Shown: positions 1 through 8,170 of the stretch, piece after piece
Layout of the letters: each line of letters opens with the position of its first letter
How positions within the stretch are numbered: position 1 is the stretch's first letter
Source: Ruegeria lacuscaerulensis ITI-1157
Lineage (GTDB): Bacteria > Pseudomonadota > Alphaproteobacteria > Rhodobacterales > Rhodobacteraceae
NCBI GenBank assembly: GCA_000161775.1
Contig: GG704595.1
Location: forward strand, 91,558 to 155,557
Direction: 5' to 3'
Length of the DNA stretch: 64,000 nucleotides
The notes under the pieces: model-generated
Databases searched by the model: none
What the model was told of the DNA's origin: nothing
What the model saw: only the letters and a program-made list of their open reading frames with translations
Translations under genes and position numbers: made by a program

Positions 1-50
1 GAATCCCTCTTGCACATTCAAATCGCCGGGTATAGATCACGCGCCACGGT

Positions 51-127
51 CGGAGTGTAGCTCAGCCTGGTAGAGCACTGTCTTCGGGAGGCAGGGGCCG
101 GAGGTTCGAATCCTCTCACTCCGACCA
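51..127 (+). tRNA. tRNA-Pro (anticodon CGG)
   Basis: The sequence folds as a complete 77-nt cloverleaf. It has acceptor arms CGGAGTG/CACTCCG, D stem GCTC/GAGC, anticodon stem CTGTC/GGCAG around loop TTCGGGA (anticodon CGG), a T loop TTCGAAT, discriminator A and an encoded CCA end. It reads CCG proline codons. The DNA just downstream is a patch of degraded mobile-element sequence, which fits the habit of integrative elements of using tRNA 3' ends, but I saw no second copy of the tRNA end marking an att site. Confidence 0.97.
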
Positions 128-234
128 ATAATTTCAATACCTTACAAGTCCTCCACAAATGTGCCTACTGCTACGGTAAGCACATAGTAAGCACGGCAGG
201 GGTAAATCCGGGTCATTTCGGGCCGAATCCTTAC

Positions 235-474
235 CTAGAGTTTGGCTACATCAAGACCGGCTGCTTTCAGCCTTGGTGCGATCTTCTTCATCTTAGCAAA
301 CTCAGTCCCGAATGACGCTCCGATTCCTAGAGCTTCGCAGAACTCCTTGCCGGTTACGCTCTGCAACACATCAGCGTGCTTAATCACTTGAAGATGCAGC
401 TCCGCGACATAGGCGTTGCGGGGGGCGTCCTCAATGGCGTCCTTAATTTGGGCGATCACTTGATTGATAGACAT
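235..474 (-). CDS. Small HTH-like hypothetical protein (79 aa)
   Basis: This is a 79-residue protein with no signal peptide or membrane segment. The first half (SINQVIAQIKDAIEDAPR) is a predicted amphipathic helix. The second half (residues about 43-79, KEFCEALGIGASFGTEFAKM) looks like a small helix-turn-helix ending in basic residues. It resembles short HTH-like proteins that I recall as scattered among Rhodobacteraceae accessory regions. An AAAGG-type ribosome binding site lies about 10 nt before the ATG at 474. It is isolated between tRNA-Pro and IS3 fragments, so it probably belongs to an accessory island. Function is unknown; DNA binding is only an inference from the fold pattern. Confidence 0.6.
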   Translation of the reverse strand: MSINQVIAQIKDAIEDAPRNAYVAELHLQVIKHADVLQSVTGKEFCEALGIGASFGTEFAKMKKIAPRLKAAGLDVAKL

Positions 475-643
475 CTCTTAACCTTTCACATTTGGATGGC
501 GGCGAGCATTTAGCTTTATGCTTTTAGCTATAAGCTTTTTGCACAGCATGTCAATCCACATGCTCCGCCCCCTAAGATAGATAGAGATAGGTATATCTAT
601 AGAGCTTGTTTTCCTCGGAGCCGCCTTCGCGCCCCTCACACGC
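475..643. other. AT-rich intergenic stretch without a gene
   Basis: No coding sequence is visible. The stretch is visibly AT-richer than the rest of the window. It contains a perfect 7-bp inverted repeat AGCATGT/ACATGCT at 545-564 and repeated AGCTTT-type tracts around 511-538. The composition fits foreign or degraded DNA between the small HTH-like gene and the IS3 fragments. Confidence 0.5.
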
Positions 644-829
644 GCGACGGAAGCGGCTTCGAGGCGATACGACTACGACAACGTCACGCCGCACTCTTCG
701 CTAAGAAACCAAACACTCGCAGAAGCGCGCAACTCAGGTTCCTTGGAATCGATGGGATATCAAACCCTCACCACTTGTAACTGTTGGCCTTCACGGTGGC
801 ATAGTTTGCTTCCGCTCCGAAATACCTGA
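644..829 (+). pseudogene. IS3-family transposase OrfB, 3' remnant
   Basis: The frame through 668-670 reads RRYDYDNVTPHSSLRNQTLA. This matches the C-terminal signature of IS3-family OrfB integrase-type transposases (DYN-x-VRPHSSLGN-x-TPAEA), which follows the last catalytic residue. The frame stays open to a TGA at 827-829. Upstream of about 644 the similarity stops, so the catalytic DDE core is missing and the gene is dead. It lies on the opposite strand from the OrfA remnant at 846-941, so the two pieces are not one simply truncated element and imply at least one rearrangement. Confidence 0.7.
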
Positions 830-845
830 CGACAGAAACGCAGTA

Positions 846-941
846 TTACTTGGGCAGGTCAGCCAGCGTCATCGCCTTACGGATCGCTTCCAGCGCAAAC
901 TTGGCCTTGAACTCTGGCGAGGGGTGCTTTCGTTTCTTCAC
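846..941 (-). pseudogene. IS3-family transposase OrfA, 5' remnant
   Basis: From a GTG at 941 the minus strand reads KKRKHPSPEFKAKFALEAIR and continues KAMTLADLPK before a stop at 846-848. This is the N-terminal part of IS3-family OrfA (typically KRKRHSPEFKAKVALEAIRG...LA-x-KYGVHP), the start of its helix-turn-helix domain. The similarity breaks exactly where KYGVHP should follow, so about two thirds of OrfA is missing. It is an inactive fragment. Confidence 0.75.
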
Positions 942-1016
942 CCTGGATCAATCCTTTCTTCATACGGCTCACCGTGAAGACCGGCACGAATATCCGCGAC
1001 AACCCCTTTCGGTCAG

Positions 1017-1044
1017 GGGTCCGGCGGTGTTGGCCTCCGGACCC
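1017..1044 (-). terminator. Stem-loop after the alcohol dehydrogenase gene
   Basis: A perfect 8-bp inverted repeat GGGTCCGG/CCGGACCC with a 12-nt loop starts 10 nt beyond the alcohol dehydrogenase stop codon. There is no U-tract on the minus-strand transcript, so this may be a weak terminator or a 3'-end stabilising hairpin for the cluster ending here. Confidence 0.45.
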
Positions 1045-1054
1045 AAGCTTCGAC

Positions 1055-2200
1055 CTAAAACGCCGCCCGGAACAGCCCGGTCAGGTTTTCCTCGGTCAGT
1101 TCGATGGGATTTCCGCCGCAGGACGGATCGGCGATTGCGCCTTTTACAAGTTCCGGAATCGCGTCCTCGGTCACACCCAGATCGGACAGCTTGCGAGGGA
1201 TGCCCAGCGTGTCGTTGAACTCCTGCACGAAAGCGCGGAACCCGTCAAACCCGCCGGAAATGCCCAGGTAAGCCGCGGCCGCGTCAAACCGCTCGGCAAT
1301 CGCCGGCGCGTTGAACTCCAGAACTGCGGGCATGCAGACCGCGTTGGTGGTGCCGTGGTGGGTGTTGAACACCGCGCCGATCGGGTGGCTCATGGCGTGG
1401 ATCGCGCCAAGCCCCTTCTGGAAAGCCGTCGCACCCATGGCGGCCGCACTCATCATCTGGGCACGCGCCTCGATGTCGGTGCCGTCCGCATAGGCGCGCG
1501 GCAGGTACTCCTTGACCAGCCGCATCCCCTCCAGCGCGATGCCCTGGCTCATGGGGTGATAATGCGGGCTGGAATAGGCCTCGACACAATGCGCAAAGGC
1601 ATCCAGGCCGGTCCCGGCGGTGATGAATTTCGGCATGCCCACGGTCAGTTCAGGGTCGCAGATCACGACGGTCGGCAGCACCTTGGGGTGGAAGATGATC
1701 TTCTTGGCATGGGTTTCCGAATTGGTGATGACGCTGGCGCGGCCCACTTCCGAGCCGGTACCGGCCGTCGTCGGCACCGCGATGATCGGCGCGATCGCCT
1801 CGGCATCCGCGCGGGTCCACCAATCACCGATATCCTCGAAATCCCAGACCGGGCGGGTCTGACCGGCCATGAAAGCGACCATCTTGCCCAGATCCAGCCC
1901 CGAGCCGCCGCCAAACGCGATCACACCGTCATGCCCGCCCGCCTTGTAGGCGGCCACACCGGCCTCGAGGTTCTTTTCGTTCGGGTTCGGGTCGACCTCG
2001 CTGAACAGGCCCCGGCCCAGCCCGGCGGCCTCGAGAATGTCCAGCGTCGCGGCGGTGATCGGCAGATCGGCCAGGCCGCGGTCGGTCACCAGAAGCGGGC
2101 GCTTGATCCCCGCCGCCGCGCAGGCCTCGGGCAGTTCCTTGATGCGGCCCGCGCCGAACTTGATCGTGGTCGGATAGGACCAGTTTCCAACAAGATTCAT
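1055..2200 (-). CDS. Iron-containing alcohol dehydrogenase
   Basis: A 381-aa group III (Fe-ADH) dehydrogenase of normal family length. The N-terminal domain carries the NAD(P)-binding GGGSGLDLGK motif (about residues 97-106) and the AVPTTAGTGSEV segment. The C-terminal domain carries the metal ligands in GTGLDAFAHCVEAYSS and AMSHPIGAVFNTHHG. It would interconvert an alcohol and an aldehyde in the cytoplasm. It is the last gene of a minus-strand series after a glutamine-synthetase-like ligase and an aldehyde dehydrogenase. I infer that it oxidises a hydroxyl group, possibly that of a gamma-glutamylated amino alcohol. The exact substrate cannot be read from sequence. Confidence 0.93.
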   Translation of the reverse strand: MNLVGNWSYPTTIKFGAGRIKELPEACAAAGIKRPLLVTDRGLADLPITAATLDILEAAGLGRGLFSEVDPNPNEKNLEAGVAAYKAGGHDGVIAFGGGSGLDLGKMVAFMAGQTRPVWDFEDIGDWWTRADAEAIAPIIAVPTTAGTGSEVGRASVITNSETHAKKIIFHPKVLPTVVICDPELTVGMPKFITAGTGLDAFAHCVEAYSSPHYHPMSQGIALEGMRLVKEYLPRAYADGTDIEARAQMMSAAAMGATAFQKGLGAIHAMSHPIGAVFNTHHGTTNAVCMPAVLEFNAPAIAERFDAAAAYLGISGGFDGFRAFVQEFNDTLGIPRKLSDLGVTEDAIPELVKGAIADPSCGGNPIELTEENLTGLFRAAF

Positions 2201-2266
2201 GTCAGCTTTCCTTGTGTCTAAAGCCTGCCCCGGCGAGGGGGTCGGTCCGGGGCAGGCAAATCGTCC

Positions 2267-3649
2267 TCAGCCCGTCACCTTCTTCAGGTGGTAGGATTTG
2301 GGACGTGTCAGGTTGTGATATCCGATGATCGAAAGGCCGCCGCCACGGCCGGTATTCTTGCACCCGGTCCAACACAGGCCCGGGTCCAGATAGTCGGCAC
2401 GGTTCATGAACACGGTTCCGGTTTCGATCCGTTCGCCGATGCGTTCGGCCCGTTCGACATCGCGCGTCCACAGCGAGGCGGTCAGGCCGAACTCGCTGTC
2501 ATTCATCAGGGCAATGGCCTCGTCATCCGAGGACACCTTCATGATCCCCACAATTGGGCCAAAGCTTTCGTCGCGCATCACGCGCATGTCGTGGGTGACG
2601 TTGGTCAGGATCTGCGGCGTCAGATAGGCGCCGCCATCATCCTCGGCAAAGGTCTCGATATGCGCCACGGCACCGGCGGCCACGGCCTCGGCGATCTGCG
2701 CGCGCACCTCGTCGGCGAAGCGCACGTTGGCCATCGGCCCGAGCGTCGTTTCGGGGTCCAGCGGGTTGCCCAGCTTGTAGCCCCTGACGATCTCGACCGC
2801 CTTGGCGACGAAGTCGTCATACAGGCTTTCATGCACATAGATCCGCTCGATCCCGCAACAGCACTGGCCCGAATTGAACATGGCCCCGTCGATCAGCGTC
2901 TCGACCGCCGCATCCAGATCGGCATCCTCCATGACATAACCAGGGTCCTTGCCTCCCAACTCGGTGCTGACGGGGGTAAAGGTGCCGGCCGCCGCCCGCT
3001 CCATCGCCTGCCCTCCCGCGACCGAGCCCGTGAAGTTCACGAAATCGAACGCCTTGCCGGCAATCAGATCGTTGGTCACGTCGTGGCTCAGGAACAGGTT
3101 CTGGAACACGTCCTCGGGCACGCCAGCCGAGTGGAAGGCACGCGCCATCCGCTCGCCCACCAACAAGGTCTGCGTGGCATGTTTCAACACAACCGTATTA
3201 CCCGCGATCAAGGCCGGCGCCACTGTGTTGATCGCCGTCATGTACGGATAATTCCAGGGCGCCACGACGAACACCACACCATGCGGCACGCGCTTGATGT
3301 AGCGCTTGAACGTCTCGTCCTCGCCCACGGCAATATCAGCCAGCGCATCGCGCGCAATGCCCGCCATATAGGTCGCCCGTTCGTTGAAACCGCCGAACTC
3401 GCCGCCATAGCGCACCGGCCTTCCCATCATCCGCGCCAGTTCCGGCACGATCTCGTCATTCATCGCACCCACAGCCGCGACGCCGGCCATCACCAGATCG
3501 ATCCGCTCCTGCAACGGCCGCGCCGCCCATTCCGCCTGCGCCGCCCGCGCCTGACCCGCTGCGGCGAACGCCGCGTCACGATCCAGCGTGTCCCGCTCGG
3601 CAAACACCGATCCGTCGATCGGCGAGATACATTTCAACACCTGACCCAT
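2267..3649 (-). CDS. NAD(P)-dependent aldehyde dehydrogenase
   Basis: A 460-aa member of the ALDH superfamily. Visible hallmarks are PWNYP (131-135), the FTGS turn of the cofactor domain (206-209), the general base Glu230 in ELGGKDP, and the nucleophile in FNSGQCCCGIER (Cys264 by alignment with the usual CCC motif). Oxyanion Asn133 is present. It would oxidise an aldehyde to the acid. It sits between the glutamine-synthetase-like gene and the alcohol dehydrogenase, which suggests successive alcohol-to-aldehyde-to-acid oxidation. The family includes gamma-glutamyl-aminoaldehyde and succinate-semialdehyde-type enzymes; the context favours the former but does not prove it. Confidence 0.93.
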   Translation of the reverse strand: MGQVLKCISPIDGSVFAERDTLDRDAAFAAAGQARAAQAEWAARPLQERIDLVMAGVAAVGAMNDEIVPELARMMGRPVRYGGEFGGFNERATYMAGIARDALADIAVGEDETFKRYIKRVPHGVVFVVAPWNYPYMTAINTVAPALIAGNTVVLKHATQTLLVGERMARAFHSAGVPEDVFQNLFLSHDVTNDLIAGKAFDFVNFTGSVAGGQAMERAAAGTFTPVSTELGGKDPGYVMEDADLDAAVETLIDGAMFNSGQCCCGIERIYVHESLYDDFVAKAVEIVRGYKLGNPLDPETTLGPMANVRFADEVRAQIAEAVAAGAVAHIETFAEDDGGAYLTPQILTNVTHDMRVMRDESFGPIVGIMKVSSDDEAIALMNDSEFGLTASLWTRDVERAERIGERIETGTVFMNRADYLDPGLCWTGCKNTGRGGGLSIIGYHNLTRPKSYHLKKVTG

Positions 3650-3683
3650 TGGTCACTCCATCCTCAAGCAAAGCAGACCCGCT

Positions 3684-3734
3684 GCTTCATCTGGCCAAAA
3701 ATATCCCGGGGAGCGTGAGGGGCTGGCCCCTCAC
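3684..3734 (-). repeat. Rhodobacteraceae-type intergenic stem-loop element
   Basis: Read on the minus strand, the gap between the ligase and aldehyde dehydrogenase genes contains a perfect hairpin GTGAGGGG-CCAG-CCCCTCAC (3715-3734), then CCCGGGATATTTTTGGCCAG followed by ATGAAGC. From memory, this arrangement of a GC stem followed by ...ATATTTTTGGCCAGATGAAG recurs between genes in many Rhodobacteraceae genomes. It may act as a terminator or mRNA-processing element; the hairpin starts 10 nt after the ligase stop codon. Confidence 0.5.
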
Positions 3735-3743
3735 ATCCGCCCT

Positions 3744-5105
3744 CTACGCCCGCTCGAACCCGCGGGCAATCTCCCAATCGGTCACCACGCGCTCGAATTC
3801 CTCGATCTCGACCTCGGCCGCGCGCACATAGTGGTCCACCACGTCATCGCCCATCGCCGCCCGCAGCATGGACGACCCATGCAGCGCGGCCCGCGCCGCG
3901 CGCAGGTTGCCTGGTATCATGCCCGTATCCCCCTGGTAGACATCGCCCTTGGTCGGCGGCTGCAGCTCCAGACCTTCCTCGATGCCCGCAATACCGGCGG
4001 CCAGCATTCCGGCGATGGCCAGATAGGGGTTCATGTCCGAACCCGGAATCCGGCATTCCACCCGCACCGCCTTGGTGCCATCCCCGCACAGCCGGAACCC
4101 CGCAGTGCGGTTGTCCACCGACCAGATGACCCGCGTCGGCGCGAAGGTGCCCTTCATGAACCGCTTGTAGCTGTTGATGTAAGGCGCCATGAAACAGGTA
4201 TAGTCGGCCGCGTATTTCAGCAGGCCCGCCATGTAGTTCTTCATCAGCGCCGACATGCCCAGCGGATCGGCCTTGTCAAAAAATGCCGGCTGCCCGTCCG
4301 CCCACAGCGACTGATGCACATGCGACGAACTCCCGACCCGGTCGTGATGCCATTTCGGCAGGAAGGTCGCTGCATGGCCATGCTGGAATGCAATCTCCTT
4401 GACGGCGTTCTTGGCAATCGAGTGATACTCGGCCGTCTGCATCGCCGGGGCGTATTTTATGTTCAGCTCTTCCTGCCCGGCCTCGGCCTCGCCCTTGGAG
4501 TTTTCGACCGGAATGCCCGCGTTCCACAAATGGTTGCGGATCGGTCGCATCACATGCTCTTCCTTGGTGGTCTGCAGGATGTGGTAATCCTCGTTGTAGC
4601 CCGAGATGGGCTGCAGATCGCGGAACCCTTCCTTGCGGATCTGGTCAAAGCTCTTCTCGAACAGGAAAAATTCCAGCTCGGTCGCGCACATCGCCTCATA
4701 GCCCATGGCCTTCAGGCGATTGACCTGCTTCTTCAGAATGGCGCGCGGAGAATGCGGCACCTCCTCGTGTGTGTGGTGATCCAGCACGTCGCACATCACC
4801 ATCACCGTGCCCTCCAGCCACGGCACCGGGCGCAGAGTGCTGAGGTCGGGCTTCATGACATAGTCGCCATAGCCGCGCTCCCAGCTGGTCGAGGCATAGC
4901 CGTCCGGCGTCGCCATCTCGAGATCGGTGGCCAGCAGATAGTTGCAGCAATGGGTCTCGCGCCAGGCGCCGGCCACGAAATGACCCGCATGAAAGCGCTT
5001 GCCCATCAACCGACCCTGCATGTCCACCATGCAGACCAGGACGGTATCCACATCGCCTTCATCGACCTGGACCTTCAGATCCGCCAAAATCGCGTCAATG
5101 CCCAT
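3744..5105 (-). CDS. Glutamine synthetase family protein (amine/amino-alcohol gamma-glutamyl ligase-like)
   Basis: About 453 aa, with the beta-grasp N-terminus (QGRLMGKRF) and the GS catalytic domain. Key GS motifs are visible: GEAEAGQEELN (metal-binding Glu), SSSHVHQSLW (metal His), DNRTAGFRL and VECRIPGSDMNPY. I see no match to the adenylylation-site loop of housekeeping GlnA. Such relatives (PuuA, IpuC, GlnA4 types) link glutamate to amines or amino alcohols using ATP. The neighbouring oxidases and transporter support a catabolic ligase rather than ammonia assimilation. Two in-frame ATGs exist; the one at 5105 has AAGGA at 9 nt, while AAGGA abuts the upstream ATG at 5114, so I chose 5105. 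Confidence 0.88.
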   Translation of the reverse strand: MGIDAILADLKVQVDEGDVDTVLVCMVDMQGRLMGKRFHAGHFVAGAWRETHCCNYLLATDLEMATPDGYASTSWERGYGDYVMKPDLSTLRPVPWLEGTVMVMCDVLDHHTHEEVPHSPRAILKKQVNRLKAMGYEAMCATELEFFLFEKSFDQIRKEGFRDLQPISGYNEDYHILQTTKEEHVMRPIRNHLWNAGIPVENSKGEAEAGQEELNIKYAPAMQTAEYHSIAKNAVKEIAFQHGHAATFLPKWHHDRVGSSSHVHQSLWADGQPAFFDKADPLGMSALMKNYMAGLLKYAADYTCFMAPYINSYKRFMKGTFAPTRVIWSVDNRTAGFRLCGDGTKAVRVECRIPGSDMNPYLAIAGMLAAGIAGIEEGLELQPPTKGDVYQGDTGMIPGNLRAARAALHGSSMLRAAMGDDVVDHYVRAAEVEIEEFERVVTDWEIARGFERA

Positions 5106-5224
5106 CGTTCTCATTCCTTGTCACTTCCAAGACCCCGGCCTTGTCTCACACTGGCGAACTTGCCCTTGCGGGCACCGGCCGAACCCCCGGCGCACGACAC
5201 TCGCCGCGCGCCGGAGTATCAGAT

Positions 5225-6256
5225 TTAGCTATAGCGATACGGACGCCCGGCCTTCTGCATGTCGGCGTTGTAGCGCTTGATGATCTCGACGACCTTGGCC
5301 TTGGTCTCGGACTCGGCGGCGATCTCATCCCAGAAGGCGACGGCGGCTGCTTCGACCTGGGCCCATTCCTCGTCGGGGATGGTGGTCAGTTTCATCTTGT
5401 CGCCATGCACGCGCAGCGATGCCTCGCCACCCCAGTACCACCACTGACGGTAGTAGTGCGACTGGTCGGTGCAGACGCGGAACAGGGTCTGCAAGTCCTC
5501 GGGCAGTTCGTTCCAACGGTCCATGTTGGCAAAGAACGACCCGGCCCAGGCACCAGAGATGTTGTTGGTCAGGAAGTAGTTGGTCACATCCGCCCAGCCG
5601 ACGGTATAATCCTCGGTGATGCCCGACCAGGCGATGCCGTCCAACTCGCCGGTCTGAACCGCAACCTCGATGTCCTCCCACGGCAGCGTCACCGGGACCA
5701 CGCCGAACTGCGCCAGGAACCGGCCCGCCGTCGGGAAGGTGAAGACCCGCTTGCCCTTAAGGTCCTCAAGACTGTTGATCGGGTCCTTGGTGGCGAAATG
5801 GCACGGGTCCCATGCGCCGGCCGAGATGTGCTTGACGCCCACCTTGGAATACTCTTCCTCCCAGATCTCGTTCAGGCCGTATTGGTTGAACAGGACCGGC
5901 ACGTCCAGCGAATAGCGCGATGCAAACGGGAAATAGCCGCCGAACACGGTCACCTCGGTGGGCGAGGCCATCGAGTCGTCATCCGACTGCACCGCGTCGA
6001 TCGTGCCGCGCTGCATGGCGCGGAACAGCTCGCCCGTGGGCACCAGTTGATCGGCATAGAACAGCTCGATCTGCATCCGATCGCCGGCGATCTGGTTGAA
6101 CATCTTGATGGCCGGATCGATCACATGCTCGGCCAGCGCGGGGCCGGCATAGGTCTGCATGCGCCAGCGGATCGTGGACTGCGCCAGCGCCGGGGTGGCC
6201 AGCGCGGCGGCCGGGGCCGCTGCGGCCCCTTTCAGGAATGTGCGTCTGTTCGTCAT
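5225..6256 (-). CDS. dctP: TRAP transporter substrate-binding protein DctP
   Basis: A 343-aa periplasmic binding protein of the DctP/TAXI-type TRAP superfamily. The N-terminus NRRTFLKG followed by an alanine-rich stretch ending ALAQ is a twin-arginine (Tat) signal. The mature part contains the usual TRAP segments FYADQLVPTGELFRAMQRGT and LKGKRVFTFPTAGRFLAQFG. It delivers a small, usually carboxylate-containing, solute to the DctQM permease. GGAGAGAGAAG precedes the ATG closely. The substrate is unknown; neighbours suggest an amine, amino alcohol or N-acyl amino acid rather than a C4-dicarboxylate. Confidence 0.92.
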   Translation of the reverse strand: MTNRRTFLKGAAAAPAAALATPALAQSTIRWRMQTYAGPALAEHVIDPAIKMFNQIAGDRMQIELFYADQLVPTGELFRAMQRGTIDAVQSDDDSMASPTEVTVFGGYFPFASRYSLDVPVLFNQYGLNEIWEEEYSKVGVKHISAGAWDPCHFATKDPINSLEDLKGKRVFTFPTAGRFLAQFGVVPVTLPWEDIEVAVQTGELDGIAWSGITEDYTVGWADVTNYFLTNNISGAWAGSFFANMDRWNELPEDLQTLFRVCTDQSHYYRQWWYWGGEASLRVHGDKMKLTTIPDEEWAQVEAAAVAFWDEIAAESETKAKVVEIIKRYNADMQKAGRPYRYS

Positions 6257-6284
6257 CTTCTCTCTCCGTTGTCGGTTTCGATGG

Positions 6285-6326
6285 GCGAGAGACCAACCTC
6301 TCGCATGTGCCCCGGTATGTCCGGGG
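6285..6326 (-). other. Two stem-loops between dctM and dctP
   Basis: The 70-nt gap between these co-directional genes holds two perfect inverted repeats: CCCCGG/CCGGGG with a 5-nt loop (6310-6326, abutting the dctM stop) and GCGAGAG/CTCTCGC with a 6-nt loop (6285-6304). Neither is followed by a U-tract. Such hairpins can block 3' exonucleases and raise binding-protein expression relative to the permease. Confidence 0.5.
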
Positions 6327-7652
6327 TCATTTGTTGTAGATGTAGTCGGGCAGCCACAGCGCGATCTGCGGGAAGGTCATGATGATGGCCAGCGCCAGCG
6401 TCATCACCATCACGAAGGGCAGGATCGAACCGTAGATGTCGCGCAGCGAAATCTCGGGCGGGGCCATGGCCCGCATCAGGAACAGGTTATAGCCGAAGGG
6501 CGGCGTCATATAGGCGATCTGCGTGGTGATCGTGTAAAGCACCCCGTACCAGATCAGGTCAAAACCGAGTTCCCCCACCAGCGGCACGTACAGCGGCGCC
6601 ACGATCACCAGCATCGCGGTGTCGTCCAAGAAGGTGCCCATGACGATGAAGCTCAGCTGCATCAGGATCAGGATCACCCAGGGGTTCAGGCCCAGCCGTT
6701 CGGTGAACAGCGTCTCGATCGCGCGCACGGCACCCAGCCCGTCGAATACCGCACCAAAGGCCAGCGCGGCCAGGATGATCCACATGAACATGCAGGTGAT
6801 GCCCAGTGTCGAGCGCACCGAGACCTCGAACACCTGCCGCGTCATCCGCCCTTTCAGCACGGCGGCCGCAAAAGCCGTCAGCGCACCGATGGCCGAGCTT
6901 TCGACCAGCGAGGTCCAGCCATTGACGAAGGGCACCATCATCGCCGCGAAAATCGCCAGCGGCAGCAGTCCCGCGCGCAGCAGCCGAAGTTTTTCCGCCA
7001 TCGGCACGTCGCGCTCTTCCTTGGACAGGGCCGGGCCGAGTTCCGGGTTTATCCGGCAGCGGATCACGATGTACAGGATGAACATCCCCGCCATCATCAG
7101 GCCCGGCAGGATGCCCGCCAGCCACAGCTGCCCCACTGGCTGGCGCGCGATCATCGCATAGAGAACCAGCACCACCGACGGCGGCACGAGAATGCCCAGC
7201 GATGACCCGGCCTGGATCACCCCGGTCACCATCTTCTTGTCATAGCCGCGTTTAAGAAGCTCGGGCAGCGCGATGGTGGCCCCGATCGCCATGCCTGCCA
7301 CGCTCAGCCCGTTCATCGCCGAAATCAGCACCATCAACCCAATCGTGCCGATGGCCAGCCCGCCGCTCAGCCCGCCCATCCAGACATGGAACATCTTGTA
7401 CAGGTCGTCGGCGATTTTGGACTCGGCCAGAACATAGCCCATGAAGATGAACATCGGCAGCGTCAGCAGCGGGTACCATTTCATCAGCTTCATCGCGGCC
7501 GAAAACCCGATGTCATAGCCGCCGCGGTCGCCCCACAGTAGCAGCGCGGCCACCACGGCCACGAAACCGATGGCACCGAACACCCGCTGACCGGTCAGCA
7601 GCATCAGCATCATGGTCGAGAACATCAGGATGGCGATCAACTCATACGACAT
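6327..7652 (-). CDS. dctM: TRAP transporter large permease DctM
   Basis: A 441-aa polytopic inner-membrane protein with about 12 hydrophobic segments, typical of the DctM subunit that carries the Na+-coupled translocation pathway. Diagnostic segments include GGLAIGTIGLMVLISAMNG, IQAGSSLGILVPPSVVLVLY and FLDDTAMLVIVAPLYVPLV, with YMTPPFGYNLFLMR near the C-terminus. Its ATG overlaps the dctQ stop (TGATG), indicating translational coupling with DctQ. It forms a complex with DctQ and receives substrate from DctP. Confidence 0.95.
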   Translation of the reverse strand: MSYELIAILMFSTMMLMLLTGQRVFGAIGFVAVVAALLLWGDRGGYDIGFSAAMKLMKWYPLLTLPMFIFMGYVLAESKIADDLYKMFHVWMGGLSGGLAIGTIGLMVLISAMNGLSVAGMAIGATIALPELLKRGYDKKMVTGVIQAGSSLGILVPPSVVLVLYAMIARQPVGQLWLAGILPGLMMAGMFILYIVIRCRINPELGPALSKEERDVPMAEKLRLLRAGLLPLAIFAAMMVPFVNGWTSLVESSAIGALTAFAAAVLKGRMTRQVFEVSVRSTLGITCMFMWIILAALAFGAVFDGLGAVRAIETLFTERLGLNPWVILILMQLSFIVMGTFLDDTAMLVIVAPLYVPLVGELGFDLIWYGVLYTITTQIAYMTPPFGYNLFLMRAMAPPEISLRDIYGSILPFVMVMTLALAIIMTFPQIALWLPDYIYNK

Positions 7653-8170
7653 CAGATCACCTCGCGCGGGATGTCATCGCCCTTGAGGCGCAGAATATCT
7701 TTGAACAGTTCGGAAATGGCCTGCAGCAGCATCAGGATCAGCCCCACGACCATGATCACCTTGATCGGCCACAGATAGGGGCGCCACGCGGTCGGGCTGC
7801 GCTCGCCATATTGCAGGGAGTAGCTGAGCGAGTCGAAGCCGCCATAGATCATCACGCCCAGGTAGAAAATCAGGAACAGCACGGTGAACGCGTCGGTCCA
7901 AGCCCGCCGCCGGTGCGACCATTCGCTGTACAGCAGGTCCATCCGCACGTTCGAACCCATCTGGATCGAATACGGCCCGCCCAGGATGTAATAGGCGACC
8001 ATCGCAAACTGCGCGACTTCGAGCGTCCAGAGCGACGGAAGGAAAAAGGTCTTCGAGATCGACGACCACAGCAGGATGCCCATCATCACGAAGATGCCGT
8101 ACATGACCAACCGCCCGATCCAGCGGTTCATGCGGTCGATGACCGCAATATATCCCCGCATGAAATTCAT
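7652..8170 (-). CDS. dctQ: TRAP transporter small permease DctQ
   Basis: A 172-aa membrane protein with four predicted transmembrane helices, the size and topology of DctQ. It begins MNFMRGYIAVIDRMNRWIGR, and its last helices end just before a polar tail. It stabilises the large permease DctM in the inner membrane. Its start overlaps the stop of the upstream amidohydrolase gene (ATGA) and its stop overlaps dctM, so the three genes are one transcription and translation unit. Confidence 0.93.
   Translation of the reverse strand: MNFMRGYIAVIDRMNRWIGRLVMYGIFVMMGILLWSSISKTFFLPSLWTLEVAQFAMVAYYILGGPYSIQMGSNVRMDLLYSEWSHRRRAWTDAFTVLFLIFYLGVMIYGGFDSLSYSLQYGERSPTAWRPYLWPIKVIMVVGLILMLLQAISELFKDILRLKGDDIPREVI

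Noticed and set aside
51-1050. Attachment-site repeat of the tRNA-Pro 3' end
   Set aside because: I looked for a second copy of the tRNA end (GGTTCGAATCC...ACTCCGACCA) downstream and saw none, and no integrase gene is present.
2288-3718. Plus-strand open frame of 476 codons opposite the aldehyde dehydrogenase
   Set aside because: Arg/His-rich shadow translation without domains; the minus strand carries a complete aldehyde dehydrogenase with all catalytic motifs.
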